DNA of 23,940 nucleotides from Prevotella sp. (GTDB lineage: Bacteria; Bacteroidota; Bacteroidia; Bacteroidales; Bacteroidaceae): NCBI GenBank assembly GCA_021204605.1, contig JAJPZD010000267.1, forward strand, positions 1 to 23,940, in the 5' to 3' direction. The stretch's first letter is position 1; each line of letters begins with the position of its first letter. Under the pieces are notes generated by a model. That model worked only from the letters and a program-made list of their open reading frames with translations, did not search any database and was not told where the DNA came from. A program made the position numbers and the translations under genes. Below, piece after piece: positions 15,744 through 23,860 of this stretch.

Positions 15744-16628
15744 ATGAAAGAGAGAAAGGAAAATAAACAGAAAGAGGGAAATTTCGGGAACAACGGCGGA
15801 CATAATGTTGTACACGGGAATAATGGTGGCCGGAATGGTGGTAATGGACATTACGAGGGGCATGGACCAAATGGTGGTTTCGGTCGCCCGCCGAGACGTA
15901 AGAAGCACCATTATATGCGGAATTTCCTGTTGTTTGTGATTTTCGTGATTGTGGTGGCGATAATCGTGGTTTTTGCCGTGAAACATCTGAAGGTTACGGG
16001 CAGCACATCTGCCGGGGATTCTATAGTAAGTGTTACAGCACCTGTAATAGATGACCCTGTGGAGCAGGAGCTTGTGGATAATGCGAGCGGTACAGAGAAT
16101 GGACATGACTATGTTGACTTGGGGCTGAGCGTGAAGTGGGCTACATGCAATGTCGGGGCGGAGACACCTTCCCAATATGGCGACTATTACGCTTGGGGCA
16201 AAGGAGAGACGAGCAAAAAGTACACTAAAGCCACGTGCTATACCTTCGGGCGGACCATCAACGACATTGCCGGTGATGCCGAGCGCGATGCCGCACAAGT
16301 CAACTGGGGTGGCAAGTGGCGCATGCCTACAAAAGAGGAGTGTGAGGAGCTAGTCTCGAAGTGCAAGGGAGAATGGACGACAGTAGGCACTCATGACGGT
16401 TACATAGTAACCGGCAAAAACGGCAAGCGCATATTCTTGCCTGCTGCCGGCAGCCGTACCAATACCGACTACTATGCCACCTCCGAAATGGGCTACTACT
16501 GGAGTTCCACTCCCGACACCGAAGATACTCGACGTGCTTTCGCCCTAACATTCAATGACAAAGATTTCCTCAAAAATTGGCCTCTCCGATACTGCGGACA
16601 AAGTGTTCGTGCAGTGCTCCCTATCTAA
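15744..16628 (+). CDS. Membrane-anchored FISUMP-type domain protein
   Basis: A 294-residue protein in three parts. Residues 1-57 are basic and low-complexity, rich in Gly, Asn and His (GNNGG/NGGNG words). Residues 59-79 form one transmembrane helix, preceded by RRKKHH, so the N-terminus is probably cytoplasmic and the rest outside. Residues about 120-294 match the Fibrobacter succinogenes major paralogous (FISUMP) type domain common in Bacteroidales: HDYVDLGLSVKWATCNVGAE, YYAWGKGET, WRMPTKEECEEL, FLPAAGS, YYWSST and a final QSVRAVLPI. The domain has no established biochemical role; it usually occurs in surface or lipoproteins. No classical promoter is visible, and a hairpin sits 24 bases upstream. 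Domain call is good; function unknown. Confidence 0.82.
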   Translation: MKERKENKQKEGNFGNNGGHNVVHGNNGGRNGGNGHYEGHGPNGGFGRPPRRKKHHYMRNFLLFVIFVIVVAIIVVFAVKHLKVTGSTSAGDSIVSVTAPVIDDPVEQELVDNASGTENGHDYVDLGLSVKWATCNVGAETPSQYGDYYAWGKGETSKKYTKATCYTFGRTINDIAGDAERDAAQVNWGGKWRMPTKEECEELVSKCKGEWTTVGTHDGYIVTGKNGKRIFLPAAGSRTNTDYYATSEMGYYWSSTPDTEDTRRAFALTFNDKDFLKNWPLRYCGQSVRAVLPI

Positions 16629-16638
16629 CACTCCATAG

Positions 16639-16712
16639 AAAGAGCCCCTCCCTAACCCTCCCCCATAGTGAGGGAACAAGGTTACTAAATCTCCCTTAAG
16701 GAGGGTTTGCAG
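16639..16712 (+). repeat. C-rich palindromic repeats after the FISUMP gene
   Basis: GCCCCTCCCTAACCCTCCCC starts at 16644; CCCTC (16656-16660) can pair with GAGGG (16670-16674). A second near-palindrome, CTCCCTTAAGGAGGG, lies at 16691-16705. Same family and same orientation as the arrays at 14161 and 15526. Confidence 0.65.
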
Positions 16713-16744
16713 TGCGGATGAAGCCTAAAAAAGTTTGGTGAACA

Positions 16745-16778
16745 CACAAAAAGCCGCACAGCATATACTATGCGACTT
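16745..16778 (-). terminator. Terminator of the LRR gene
   Basis: On the minus strand AAGTCGCATA (16778-16769) pairs with TGTGCGGCTT (16760-16751), allowing wobble pairs, with an 8-base loop, followed by TTTTTGTG. It lies just past the LRR gene stop; the plus-strand tail is weaker. Confidence 0.75.
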
Positions 16779-16805
16779 TCCTGTTTATACAATTCTTAAT
16801 TACTT

Positions 16806-17849
16806 TTACTTGCAACAAAATTCTTCATTATATAATAATTTCCAGGCGTATCGGGATGCGTCTTTTTTATTTGGTGTCAAAAAATAAACCTTAACCCTGA
16901 ACTCCCCTGCCGCATATCCGGAAATCAGATAGTCGAGAATTGGTTTCCTGCCATGCTTTACGGCATTCTCATCCACTTGTGCGAATATATATCGCATACC
17001 ATCTTCGTCTTCCTTAATATAACTATCCACATATTTCAAGCCACTGCAGTTTTTCTCTATATACTCCTGGGGTGTAAGCTCATCCAGACCAAGATAGCCA
17101 TCCTCAATAGCTATACACATATATCCATCTTTAAATGCATCAGGGTCGAATACCAATAATAAACTTGTGCTGTGGTTACCTCCCCAGCCATACATCATAA
17201 CAGGGCTGTCATATTGTATTGTAGGTTTCTGTATTGTAGGCTTCTCGTTTTTCCAGTCATCCGGTAATTTATCAGTAATGACCAATTTGTCATGAAACTT
17301 TTTAGGAAACATTCTCTTGAATTTCTTCTCCACGCCATACTTACCAATATCGGGAGGGCATATCACATAGATTTTTGACAAAAGATTTGTGACGCCAGCT
17401 TTTTCATTCATAGGAGATACATAAAACGGGGCTCCCGCAATAGTAGCCAAACTATAAGGAAATTTTACCACAACCATATTCGTGCAATCACAGAACACCC
17501 CATTTCCTAAAGATATAACGGTATCCGGCAATTCTACTACCGTCAAACTCTCACAAGATCTGAACGCATAATCACCAATAGAAATCAATCCGTGTGACAA
17601 CTCAATGGTTTCCAACTTTATACAGTCAGCAAAAACGTATGGTCCGATATGTCTCAAACTTTCAGGTAATTTAACGTGTTTCAAATCTTGGCATTTCCAA
17701 AAAGCGGAGGAGCGTATATCTTCTGTTCCTTCCTTGACAGAATAATTTTCAATTTTCTTATTCTCACATTGCAGCAGACGCTTTCCGTCTTGGCTATACC
17801 GCACCCCGTATTCATCTTTTATACCAGAGGCTATTTCTTCATCTATCAT
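16806..17849 (-). CDS. BspA-type leucine-rich-repeat protein with unassigned C-terminal domain
   Basis: A 347-residue protein. Residues about 33-145 hold four LRR_5/BspA-type repeats of 23 residues (LKHVKLPESLRHIGPYVFAD, then LETIELSHGLISIGDYAF, LTVVELPDTVISLGNGVF and a degenerate fourth). Such repeats usually form a binding surface in secreted proteins of Bacteroidales. There is no signal peptide, lipobox or transmembrane helix, so this copy looks cytosolic unless the start is misplaced; no upstream in-frame alternative is obvious. A short direct repeat (KPTIQ twice, 203-212) links to a C-terminal region (about 215-347) that I do not recognise, opening with MMYGWGGNHSTSLLLVFDPD. It has its own terminator and a candidate -7 box. 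LRR call firm; role unknown. Confidence 0.8.
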   Translation of the reverse strand: MIDEEIASGIKDEYGVRYSQDGKRLLQCENKKIENYSVKEGTEDIRSSAFWKCQDLKHVKLPESLRHIGPYVFADCIKLETIELSHGLISIGDYAFRSCESLTVVELPDTVISLGNGVFCDCTNMVVVKFPYSLATIAGAPFYVSPMNEKAGVTNLLSKIYVICPPDIGKYGVEKKFKRMFPKKFHDKLVITDKLPDDWKNEKPTIQKPTIQYDSPVMMYGWGGNHSTSLLLVFDPDAFKDGYMCIAIEDGYLGLDELTPQEYIEKNCSGLKYVDSYIKEDEDGMRYIFAQVDENAVKHGRKPILDYLISGYAAGEFRVKVYFLTPNKKDASRYAWKLLYNEEFCCK

Positions 17850-17881
17850 GTCTGTATTATTTTTATGTTATTATTCAAATG

Positions 17882-17889
17882 CAAATTTA
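17882..17889 (-). promoter_or_regulatory. Candidate -7 element for the LRR gene
   Basis: On the minus strand TAAATTTG matches TAnnTTTG, 32 bases before the ATG. TTG words occur 17 and 22 bases upstream, neither at the usual spacing of about 20. Confidence 0.45.
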
Positions 17890-17975
17890 CAAAATATTTT
17901 CCTATCCAATTCAATAAACATAAGTAATATCATCACCGCATTACCGATGTATATAGTGTTTCGTTTATTGGAAGC

Positions 17976-19526
17976 TCATCGAATCACGACTTTTTTCTTT
18001 TGTCCTGAGCAATGCATGATATATATCCCACAAGGTAATCTTTCTATACGATTTGTATAGCCTCTATAAATTAATTGACCGTTTATCGAATATAAAGAAA
18101 CCAAAGTGGAGGTATCCAAATATATTGTCCCATTACTTATTTCTACTCCTTTAGGGCTCAAAACTGCCTCAAGTATAGCTGTTCCATCTTCAAGAGAATC
18201 TTCCTCATCAACGGTCTCATCTTCCTTGTCAATAGATTCACCTTCCTTGTCAACAGATTCACCTTCCTTGTCAATAGTCTCATCTTTTTCATCAATACAT
18301 TCATCGTCATCAGCGATTTCATCGTTGCTCACGACATCATCGTTTATCACTTCAACCACACACATTGCCTGCAATCCGGAAATTTTATCAGTAATGGTAA
18401 TTGTCGCTTCTCCGGCAGTCTTAGCAATAAGGTTGACTACATAGTAATACAAGCCATTATATGATTTAACGCTCTCAGACTCGAGGGAGACGACATTCTC
18501 ATTATCAGATGACAACAAAGGCTCGAATGTCAAACTATCAGATTCAACGGAGGGTGTGATAGTAACGGTCAAAGTACATGGTTCCCCTAACTTAATGGAT
18601 ATACTATCGTTCATCACCAAAGAAGCTGCATAGGCAACTACTTCCTCCTCTTTTACGGTAACAGTGCAAGTAGCATATAGCGAGTTGCCCGTTTTTACTG
18701 TTATTGTCGCAGTTCCAGGGCTAACGCCATATACTCGCCCTGAGCTGTTCACTGTGGCGACAGAAGAGTTGCTCGTTGACCACGTATAAGTTGTGGATGC
18801 CGTGGAAGGGGTAATTGTAGGAACAAGATAGTAATACCCGCCCACATCTACCGAAACAGACGCAGGAAGCGAGACGGCAGTAGGATTGGCATTTGAGACA
18901 ACCACACGAAGCATTGCATAAACACCATTGTCTGCCATCACCTTTAAATCGGCAGCTCCTGCTGATACCCCTGTCAGAAGCCCATCTTGCGAGATAGTGG
19001 CAACTGATTTGTCGTTGATGCTCCAAGTCAAAGTACATTCAGCATTTGCCGGAAGCACAGTGGGTGTTAATTGCCTTGTTTCACCCACTTCGATACCGAC
19101 AGCCGATGAAGAGAATGTTATGCTCGTAGGCTTCACTGACGTAGTGCCCTCGCTTGTAACGGTCACCTCAAAGTCGTAGTATGTCACTCCTCCATAGACA
19201 TACTTTCCACCGCTCAGCCGATAATAATAGTAGTTACACCTCACAATTACCGGAGAGGAAAATGCTTTTTTGCCCTTGATAGTGACGGAAAGATTTGTGT
19301 GTGAGGTGATGTCAACATAACTTGTGCCGTAGGACACCCACGTAGTGGATTTACAGTAGGGATATGAGTTGGTAAACGTGGTGGGCAGATACAATGTCTT
19401 GCTCTCTCCCTCCTTAATGGTAACAGTCTCTGACATGGCAAAGGTTGACACACTGGTCATAATCAGGAGTGCCACAACAACACATCTAATTGCAGAGACT
19501 TGTCGGCTTGAATAAATAGTCATCAT
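17976..19526 (-). CDS. Secreted Ig-like (Big_2) domain protein with acidic heptad linker and Por/T9SS-like C-terminus
   Basis: A 516-residue probable surface protein. Residues 1-30 are a signal peptide (hydrophobic core VVVALLIM, probable cleavage after STFA). About 35-130 is a beta-rich region with many Tyr and Ser. Two bacterial Ig-like group 2 domains follow (about 132-215 and 216-295), each with the typical ending SVATIS..G.LTGVSAGAADLKV or SVATVN..GRVYGVSPGTATI. A third, divergent one covers about 300-395. Residues 409-443 are five acidic heptads of the form E[TS][IV]DKEG. The last 60 residues fit a type IX secretion sorting domain: SLYSINGQLIYRG, LPCGIYIMHCSG and a terminal KKKVVIR. The likely role is adhesion or a surface scaffold; no ligand can be named. 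The promoter is not clear. Confidence 0.83.
   Translation of the reverse strand: MMTIYSSRQVSAIRCVVVALLIMTSVSTFAMSETVTIKEGESKTLYLPTTFTNSYPYCKSTTWVSYGTSYVDITSHTNLSVTIKGKKAFSSPVIVRCNYYYYRLSGGKYVYGGVTYYDFEVTVTSEGTTSVKPTSITFSSSAVGIEVGETRQLTPTVLPANAECTLTWSINDKSVATISQDGLLTGVSAGAADLKVMADNGVYAMLRVVVSNANPTAVSLPASVSVDVGGYYYLVPTITPSTASTTYTWSTSNSSVATVNSSGRVYGVSPGTATITVKTGNSLYATCTVTVKEEEVVAYAASLVMNDSISIKLGEPCTLTVTITPSVESDSLTFEPLLSSDNENVVSLESESVKSYNGLYYYVVNLIAKTAGEATITITDKISGLQAMCVVEVINDDVVSNDEIADDDECIDEKDETIDKEGESVDKEGESIDKEDETVDEEDSLEDGTAILEAVLSPKGVEISNGTIYLDTSTLVSLYSINGQLIYRGYTNRIERLPCGIYIMHCSGQKKKVVIR
18198..18302 (-). repeat. Five 21-bp tandem repeats coding an acidic linker
   Basis: Five in-frame 21-bp units encode, in protein order, ECIDEKD, ETIDKEG, ESVDKEG, ESIDKED and ETVDEED. 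The middle units are close to identical at the DNA level, so copy number could vary by slippage without shifting frame. Confidence 0.85.
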
Positions 19527-19713
19527 ATTATTATCGTTTTTAAGTTTATTGTCTTTGACATCATCTGATATAAGGTCATTATCAAGATGTTTTATTCTTT
19601 ATGAGATAAACATCGATAAAGTAACCGTTACAACTATACTAACTGCCATCGGTGATGATGATATGGCCGAGTAAATATATTTTAACTCTTGACTTTTAAC
19701 TTTTAATTTTTAA

Positions 19714-19745
19714 TTTGCAAGGTTGAAAACTTTGCATTACATTTG
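19714..19745 (+). promoter_or_regulatory. mutA-mutB promoter
   Basis: TTTG at 19714-19717, a 20-base spacer and TACATTTG at 19738-19745 match the Bacteroidetes consensus, with a leader of about 50 nt. The rest of the 19527-19713 gap is AT-rich; I see no cobalamin riboswitch and no clear promoter for the divergent Ig-like gene. Confidence 0.8.
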
Positions 19746-19800
19746 CATGCTATTTTAGACCATTGTGAAATTGGAACAACTTTTATAATAAGAAGATTTT

Positions 19801-21663
19801 ATGTCAAATTGTAAGGAAAAACTCTTCACAGAGTTTAATGCCCCTACACGACAGGAATGGCTTGACAAAATTCAGGTTGACCTGAAAGGGGCAGACTTCA
19901 ACAAACGGTTGGTTTGGCGCACCAATGAGGGTTTTAACGTTCAGCCTTTCTATCTTAGGGAAGACATCGCATCCCTGAAAACTCCCGAAGCACTGCCAGG
20001 CGAGTTTCCTTTTGTCAGGGGAAACAAAAAAAACAACAATGAATGGTACGTCCGTCAGGACATCGAAGCAGACGACGCCGCGGCCGCCAACGGCAAGGCG
20101 CTCAAGCTCCTTGAACACGGCATTGACTCGCTCGGTTTCAACATCGCTCCTGACAACGTGAATGTAGACTTCATCGCTACTTTGCTCAACGGCATCTACT
20201 GCGACTGCATCGAGCTGAATTTCAACACATGCAAGCGCATGTCCCTGAAACTTGCCCAACTGCTCTGCGAGTATTTCGACAAGAAAGGCTACGACAAAAA
20301 GAGAATTGTGGCATCTATCGACTGGGATCCTCTCGAGAAAATGGTGATGAAAGGCAAGGATGTTACAAAAATCCTCCCCCTCGCTGTGAAACTCGTGAAC
20401 ACATTAAAGGATTATCCTAATTTCCGCTGCATTTCTGTAAACGCCGTGTCGCTCAACAATGCCGGGGCGTATATCGTACAGGAGCTTGGCTACGCTCTCG
20501 CATGGGGCAATGAGTATCTTGAGTTGCTTGTCAATGCCGGCGTTGACACCGACCTTGCCGCAAGCAAGATCAAGTTTAACATGGGTGTGTCGGAGAATTT
20601 CTTCATGGAGCTGTCCAAGTTCCGTGCCGCACGCCTCCTCTGGGCTGAAATCGTAAAGCAGTATGCTCCTGCTAACGACTCTTCTTGCATGATGTGCGTA
20701 AACGCCATCACATCCAAATACAACATGACGCTCTTTGACAGCTATGTCAACCTGCTCCGCTCACAGACGGAGGCGATGAGCGCAGCCCTCGCCGGCGTCC
20801 ACTCCATGGTAGTAACTCCGTTTGACATCACCTACGAGCAGCCTAACGAGTTCTCAGAGCGTATCGCCAAGAACCAGCAGTTGCTGCTCAAGGAGGAGAG
20901 CCATTTTGACAAGGTGGTTGATCCGGGTGCCGGCAGCTATTTCATCGAGGAACTCACCACCTCTCTCGCCAACGAGGGTTGGAAAATATTCCTCAACGTG
21001 GAGGACAATGGCGGTTTCCTCGAATCTGTAAAGAAAGGTCTCGTGCAGGATGACATCAACAATACCAACGCCAAGCGTCACGATGCCGCCGCAAAGCGCA
21101 AGGAGTTTCTACTCGGCACTAACCAGTTTCCTAACTTCACTGAAAAATCAGGCGGCAAGCGGGTTATCGACAATCCTTGCAAATGCGGCGGGAAACAAGA
21201 GGAGGATGTGCCAGCGTTCAAGGCTGTCAATTCCTCACGTCTCGCCGCCGACTTTGAGGCTCTCCGCATAAAGGTTGAGGAGAGCGATAAGATTCCTGTT
21301 GCTTTCATGCTTACTATCGGCAACCTCGCTATGCGTCAGGCCCGCGCACAGTTCAGTTGCAACTTCCTCGCCTGTGCCGGATACAAGGTTATCGACAACC
21401 TCGGCTTCAAGTCTGTTGAGGAGGGTGTCGATGCGGCTCTCGCCGCCAATGCCGACATCGTCGTAATCTGCTCAAGTGATGATGAATACGCTGAATATGC
21501 AATCCCCGCTTTCAAGTATCTCGACAACCGTGCATTGTTCATCGTTGCCGGCGCTCCGGCTTGCATGGACGACCTTAAGGCGGCTGGCATAGAGAATTTC
21601 ATTCACGTCCGTTGTGATGTGTTGCAGACTTTGAAAGAGTATAACGAGAAATTAGGTATCTGA
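19801..21663 (+). CDS. mutA: Methylmalonyl-CoA mutase small subunit
   Basis: A 620-residue beta (non-catalytic) subunit of the heterodimeric mutase that interconverts succinyl-CoA and R-methylmalonyl-CoA. It keeps the overall fold of the large subunit: an N-terminal linker with FTEFNAPTRQEWLDKI, a TIM-barrel section (for example NMGVSENFFMELSKFRAARLLW near 260-281) and a C-terminal Rossmann-like section. It has lost the cobalamin-binding DxHxxG motif; the aligned place reads TIGNLAMRQARAQFS. This matches known small subunits, which stabilise but do not catalyse. A short Cys/Gly-rich segment (CKCGGKQEED, near 461-470) interrupts the linker between barrel and Rossmann parts. The gene precedes mutB with a single base between stop and start, so translation is coupled. 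Confidence 0.95.
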   Translation: MSNCKEKLFTEFNAPTRQEWLDKIQVDLKGADFNKRLVWRTNEGFNVQPFYLREDIASLKTPEALPGEFPFVRGNKKNNNEWYVRQDIEADDAAAANGKALKLLEHGIDSLGFNIAPDNVNVDFIATLLNGIYCDCIELNFNTCKRMSLKLAQLLCEYFDKKGYDKKRIVASIDWDPLEKMVMKGKDVTKILPLAVKLVNTLKDYPNFRCISVNAVSLNNAGAYIVQELGYALAWGNEYLELLVNAGVDTDLAASKIKFNMGVSENFFMELSKFRAARLLWAEIVKQYAPANDSSCMMCVNAITSKYNMTLFDSYVNLLRSQTEAMSAALAGVHSMVVTPFDITYEQPNEFSERIAKNQQLLLKEESHFDKVVDPGAGSYFIEELTTSLANEGWKIFLNVEDNGGFLESVKKGLVQDDINNTNAKRHDAAAKRKEFLLGTNQFPNFTEKSGGKRVIDNPCKCGGKQEEDVPAFKAVNSSRLAADFEALRIKVEESDKIPVAFMLTIGNLAMRQARAQFSCNFLACAGYKVIDNLGFKSVEEGVDAALAANADIVVICSSDDEYAEYAIPAFKYLDNRALFIVAGAPACMDDLKAAGIENFIHVRCDVLQTLKEYNEKLGI

Positions 21664-21664
21664 C

Positions 21665-23812
21665 ATGAGAAGGAATTTTAAAGACATAGATATTTTCGCA
21701 GGCATTAAGCCTGTTGACGGCAACGCCTGGCAGAAAGACAATGGCATCGCCACTAACTGGAATACTCCTGAGCACATCGAGGTGAAACCGGTTTACACCA
21801 AGGAGGACCTTGAGGGCATGGAACACTTAGACTACACCGCCGGGCTGCCGCCTTTCCTGCGCGGCCCTTACAGCATGATGTACCCGTTCCGGCCATGGAC
21901 TATACGCCAGTACGCCGGGTTCTCAACGGCTGAGGAGAGTAATGCGTTCTATCGCCGTAACCTCGCAAGCGGTCAGAAAGGCCTCTCGGTGGCTTTCGAC
22001 CTCCCCACTCACCGTGGCTATGACCCTGACAACGCGCGTGTCGTGGGCGACGTGGGCAAGGCGGGCGTATCTATCTGTTCCGTAGAGAACATGAAGGTGC
22101 TGTTCAACGGCATCCCGCTCAACAAGATGTCGGTCTCCATGACGATGAACGGAGCGGTACTGCCTATCATGGCGTTCTACATCGTGGCCGGTCTCGAACA
22201 GGGTGCGAAACTTGAGGAAATGGCGGGCACTATCCAGAACGATATCCTCAAGGAGTTCATGGTGCGTAACACATATATCTATCCTCCGGCTTTCTCCATG
22301 AGGATTATCAGCGACATCTTCGGTTATACGTCCAAACTGATGCCGAAGTTCAACTCTATATCCATCTCCGGCTATCACATGCAGGAGGCCGGTGCGACGG
22401 CAGACATCGAACTGGCCTACACCATCGCTGATGGTCTTGAGTATGTCCGTGCCGGTGTAAACGCCGGTATCGACATCGATGCCTTCGCTCCCCGGCTGTC
22501 GTTCTTCTGGGGCATCTCGATGAACCATTTCATGGAAGTTGCCAAGATGCGTGCCGCTCGTATGCTCTGGGCTAAGGTGATCAAGCAGTTCAACCCGAAG
22601 AACCCGAAATCGCTCATGCTCCGCACGCACTCACAGACTTCCGGCTGGTCACTCACTGAGCAAGACCCATTCAACAATGTGGGACGTACTTGCATAGAAG
22701 CAATGACGGCGGCACTTGGTCATACGCAGAGCCTTCATACCAATGCGCTTGACGAGGCGATAGCATTGCCTACTGACTTCTCTGCCCGTATAGCACGCAA
22801 CACGCAGATTTATATCCAGAACGAGACGAAAATCTGCAAGCATATCGACCCATGGGCCGGCTCTTATTATGTGGAGAGCCTCACCAACGAATTGGCACAC
22901 AAGGCGTGGGAGCATATACAGGAGATTGAGAAGCTCGGCGGTATGGCAAAGGCTATTGAGACTGGAGTGCCAAAGATGAGGATTGAGGAGGCCGCCGCAC
23001 GCACGCAGGCGCGTATCGACAGCGGCACGCAGACTATCCTCGGCACCAACAAGTATCGTCTTGAGCACGAGGATCCGATTGATATTTTAGAGATTGACAA
23101 CTCTGCCGTGCGCACAGAGCAGGAGGAGGGTCTCAAGCAGCTCCGCGCTAACCGCGACAATGCGAAAGTGAAGGAGTGCCTCGACGCTCTTACGGAATGT
23201 GTACGCACTGGTGAGGGCAACCTCCTTGAGAAATCTGTTGAGTGTGCCAAAGTAAGGGCTACGTTAGGTGAGATAAGTGACGCTTGCGAAGTCATCGCAG
23301 GGCGTTACAAGGCTGTAATTAGAACTATTTCAGGCGTGTATTCTTCAGAAAGTAAAAATGATGCTGAGTTCGCAAAGGCCTGTCAGTTGACAGAGGAATT
23401 TGCAAAACTCGCCGGCAGACGACCGCGTATCTTCATAGCAAAGATGGGACAGGACGGCCACGACCGCGGTGCGAAAGTGGTGGCTACAGGATATGCCGAC
23501 TGTGGCTTCGACGTTGACATGGGGCCTCTGTTCCAGACTCCGGAGGAGGCTGCTCGTGAGGCTGTCGAGAACGACGTGCATATCGTAGGCGCAAGCTCCC
23601 TCGCCGCCGGCCATAAGACGCTCATTCCGCAACTCATCGCTGAACTAAAGAAACTCGGGCGGGAGGACATCATGGTTATCGCTGGCGGCGTAATCCCTCC
23701 ACAGGATTATGACTTCCTCTACAAGGCAGGTGTCGCCGCAATCTTCGGACCAGGCACCTCCGTAGCCTACTCCGCTTGCACTATGATGAACATTCTGTTA
23801 GAGAGGGAATAA
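21665..23812 (+). CDS. mutB: Methylmalonyl-CoA mutase large, B12-binding subunit
   Basis: A 715-residue catalytic subunit using adenosylcobalamin. The TIM-barrel domain (about 40-550) has RQYAGFS with Tyr83 (equivalent to the active-site Tyr89 of the Propionibacterium enzyme) and SGYHMQEAG with His238 (equivalent to His244). The C-terminal cobalamin domain (about 580-715) holds D597-x-H599-x-x-G602 in GQDGHDRGAKV, with His599 as lower cobalt ligand, plus the VHIVGASSLAAGH and IAGGVIPPQDY segments. Length is normal for the family. In Bacteroidales this step feeds succinate-to-propionate conversion. The epimerase and decarboxylase genes of that pathway are not in the window. A terminator follows seven bases after the stop. 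Confidence 0.97.
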   Translation: MRRNFKDIDIFAGIKPVDGNAWQKDNGIATNWNTPEHIEVKPVYTKEDLEGMEHLDYTAGLPPFLRGPYSMMYPFRPWTIRQYAGFSTAEESNAFYRRNLASGQKGLSVAFDLPTHRGYDPDNARVVGDVGKAGVSICSVENMKVLFNGIPLNKMSVSMTMNGAVLPIMAFYIVAGLEQGAKLEEMAGTIQNDILKEFMVRNTYIYPPAFSMRIISDIFGYTSKLMPKFNSISISGYHMQEAGATADIELAYTIADGLEYVRAGVNAGIDIDAFAPRLSFFWGISMNHFMEVAKMRAARMLWAKVIKQFNPKNPKSLMLRTHSQTSGWSLTEQDPFNNVGRTCIEAMTAALGHTQSLHTNALDEAIALPTDFSARIARNTQIYIQNETKICKHIDPWAGSYYVESLTNELAHKAWEHIQEIEKLGGMAKAIETGVPKMRIEEAAARTQARIDSGTQTILGTNKYRLEHEDPIDILEIDNSAVRTEQEEGLKQLRANRDNAKVKECLDALTECVRTGEGNLLEKSVECAKVRATLGEISDACEVIAGRYKAVIRTISGVYSSESKNDAEFAKACQLTEEFAKLAGRRPRIFIAKMGQDGHDRGAKVVATGYADCGFDVDMGPLFQTPEEAAREAVENDVHIVGASSLAAGHKTLIPQLIAELKKLGREDIMVIAGGVIPPQDYDFLYKAGVAAIFGPGTSVAYSACTMMNILLERE

Positions 23813-23818
23813 CCCCAA

Positions 23819-23860
23819 AAGCCCCAAAAGTTCATCTCAACTTTTAGGGCTTAATTTTCC
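23819..23860 (+). terminator. Rho-independent terminator of mutA-mutB
   Basis: AAGCCCCAAAAGTT (23819-23832) pairs with AACTTTTAGGGCTT (23839-23852), with one mismatch, around a 6-base loop, followed by AATTTTCC. Confidence 0.85.

Noticed and set aside
19527..19800. Cobalamin riboswitch upstream of mutA-mutB
   Set aside because: No B12-box-like sequence is visible and the predicted leader is about 50 nt.
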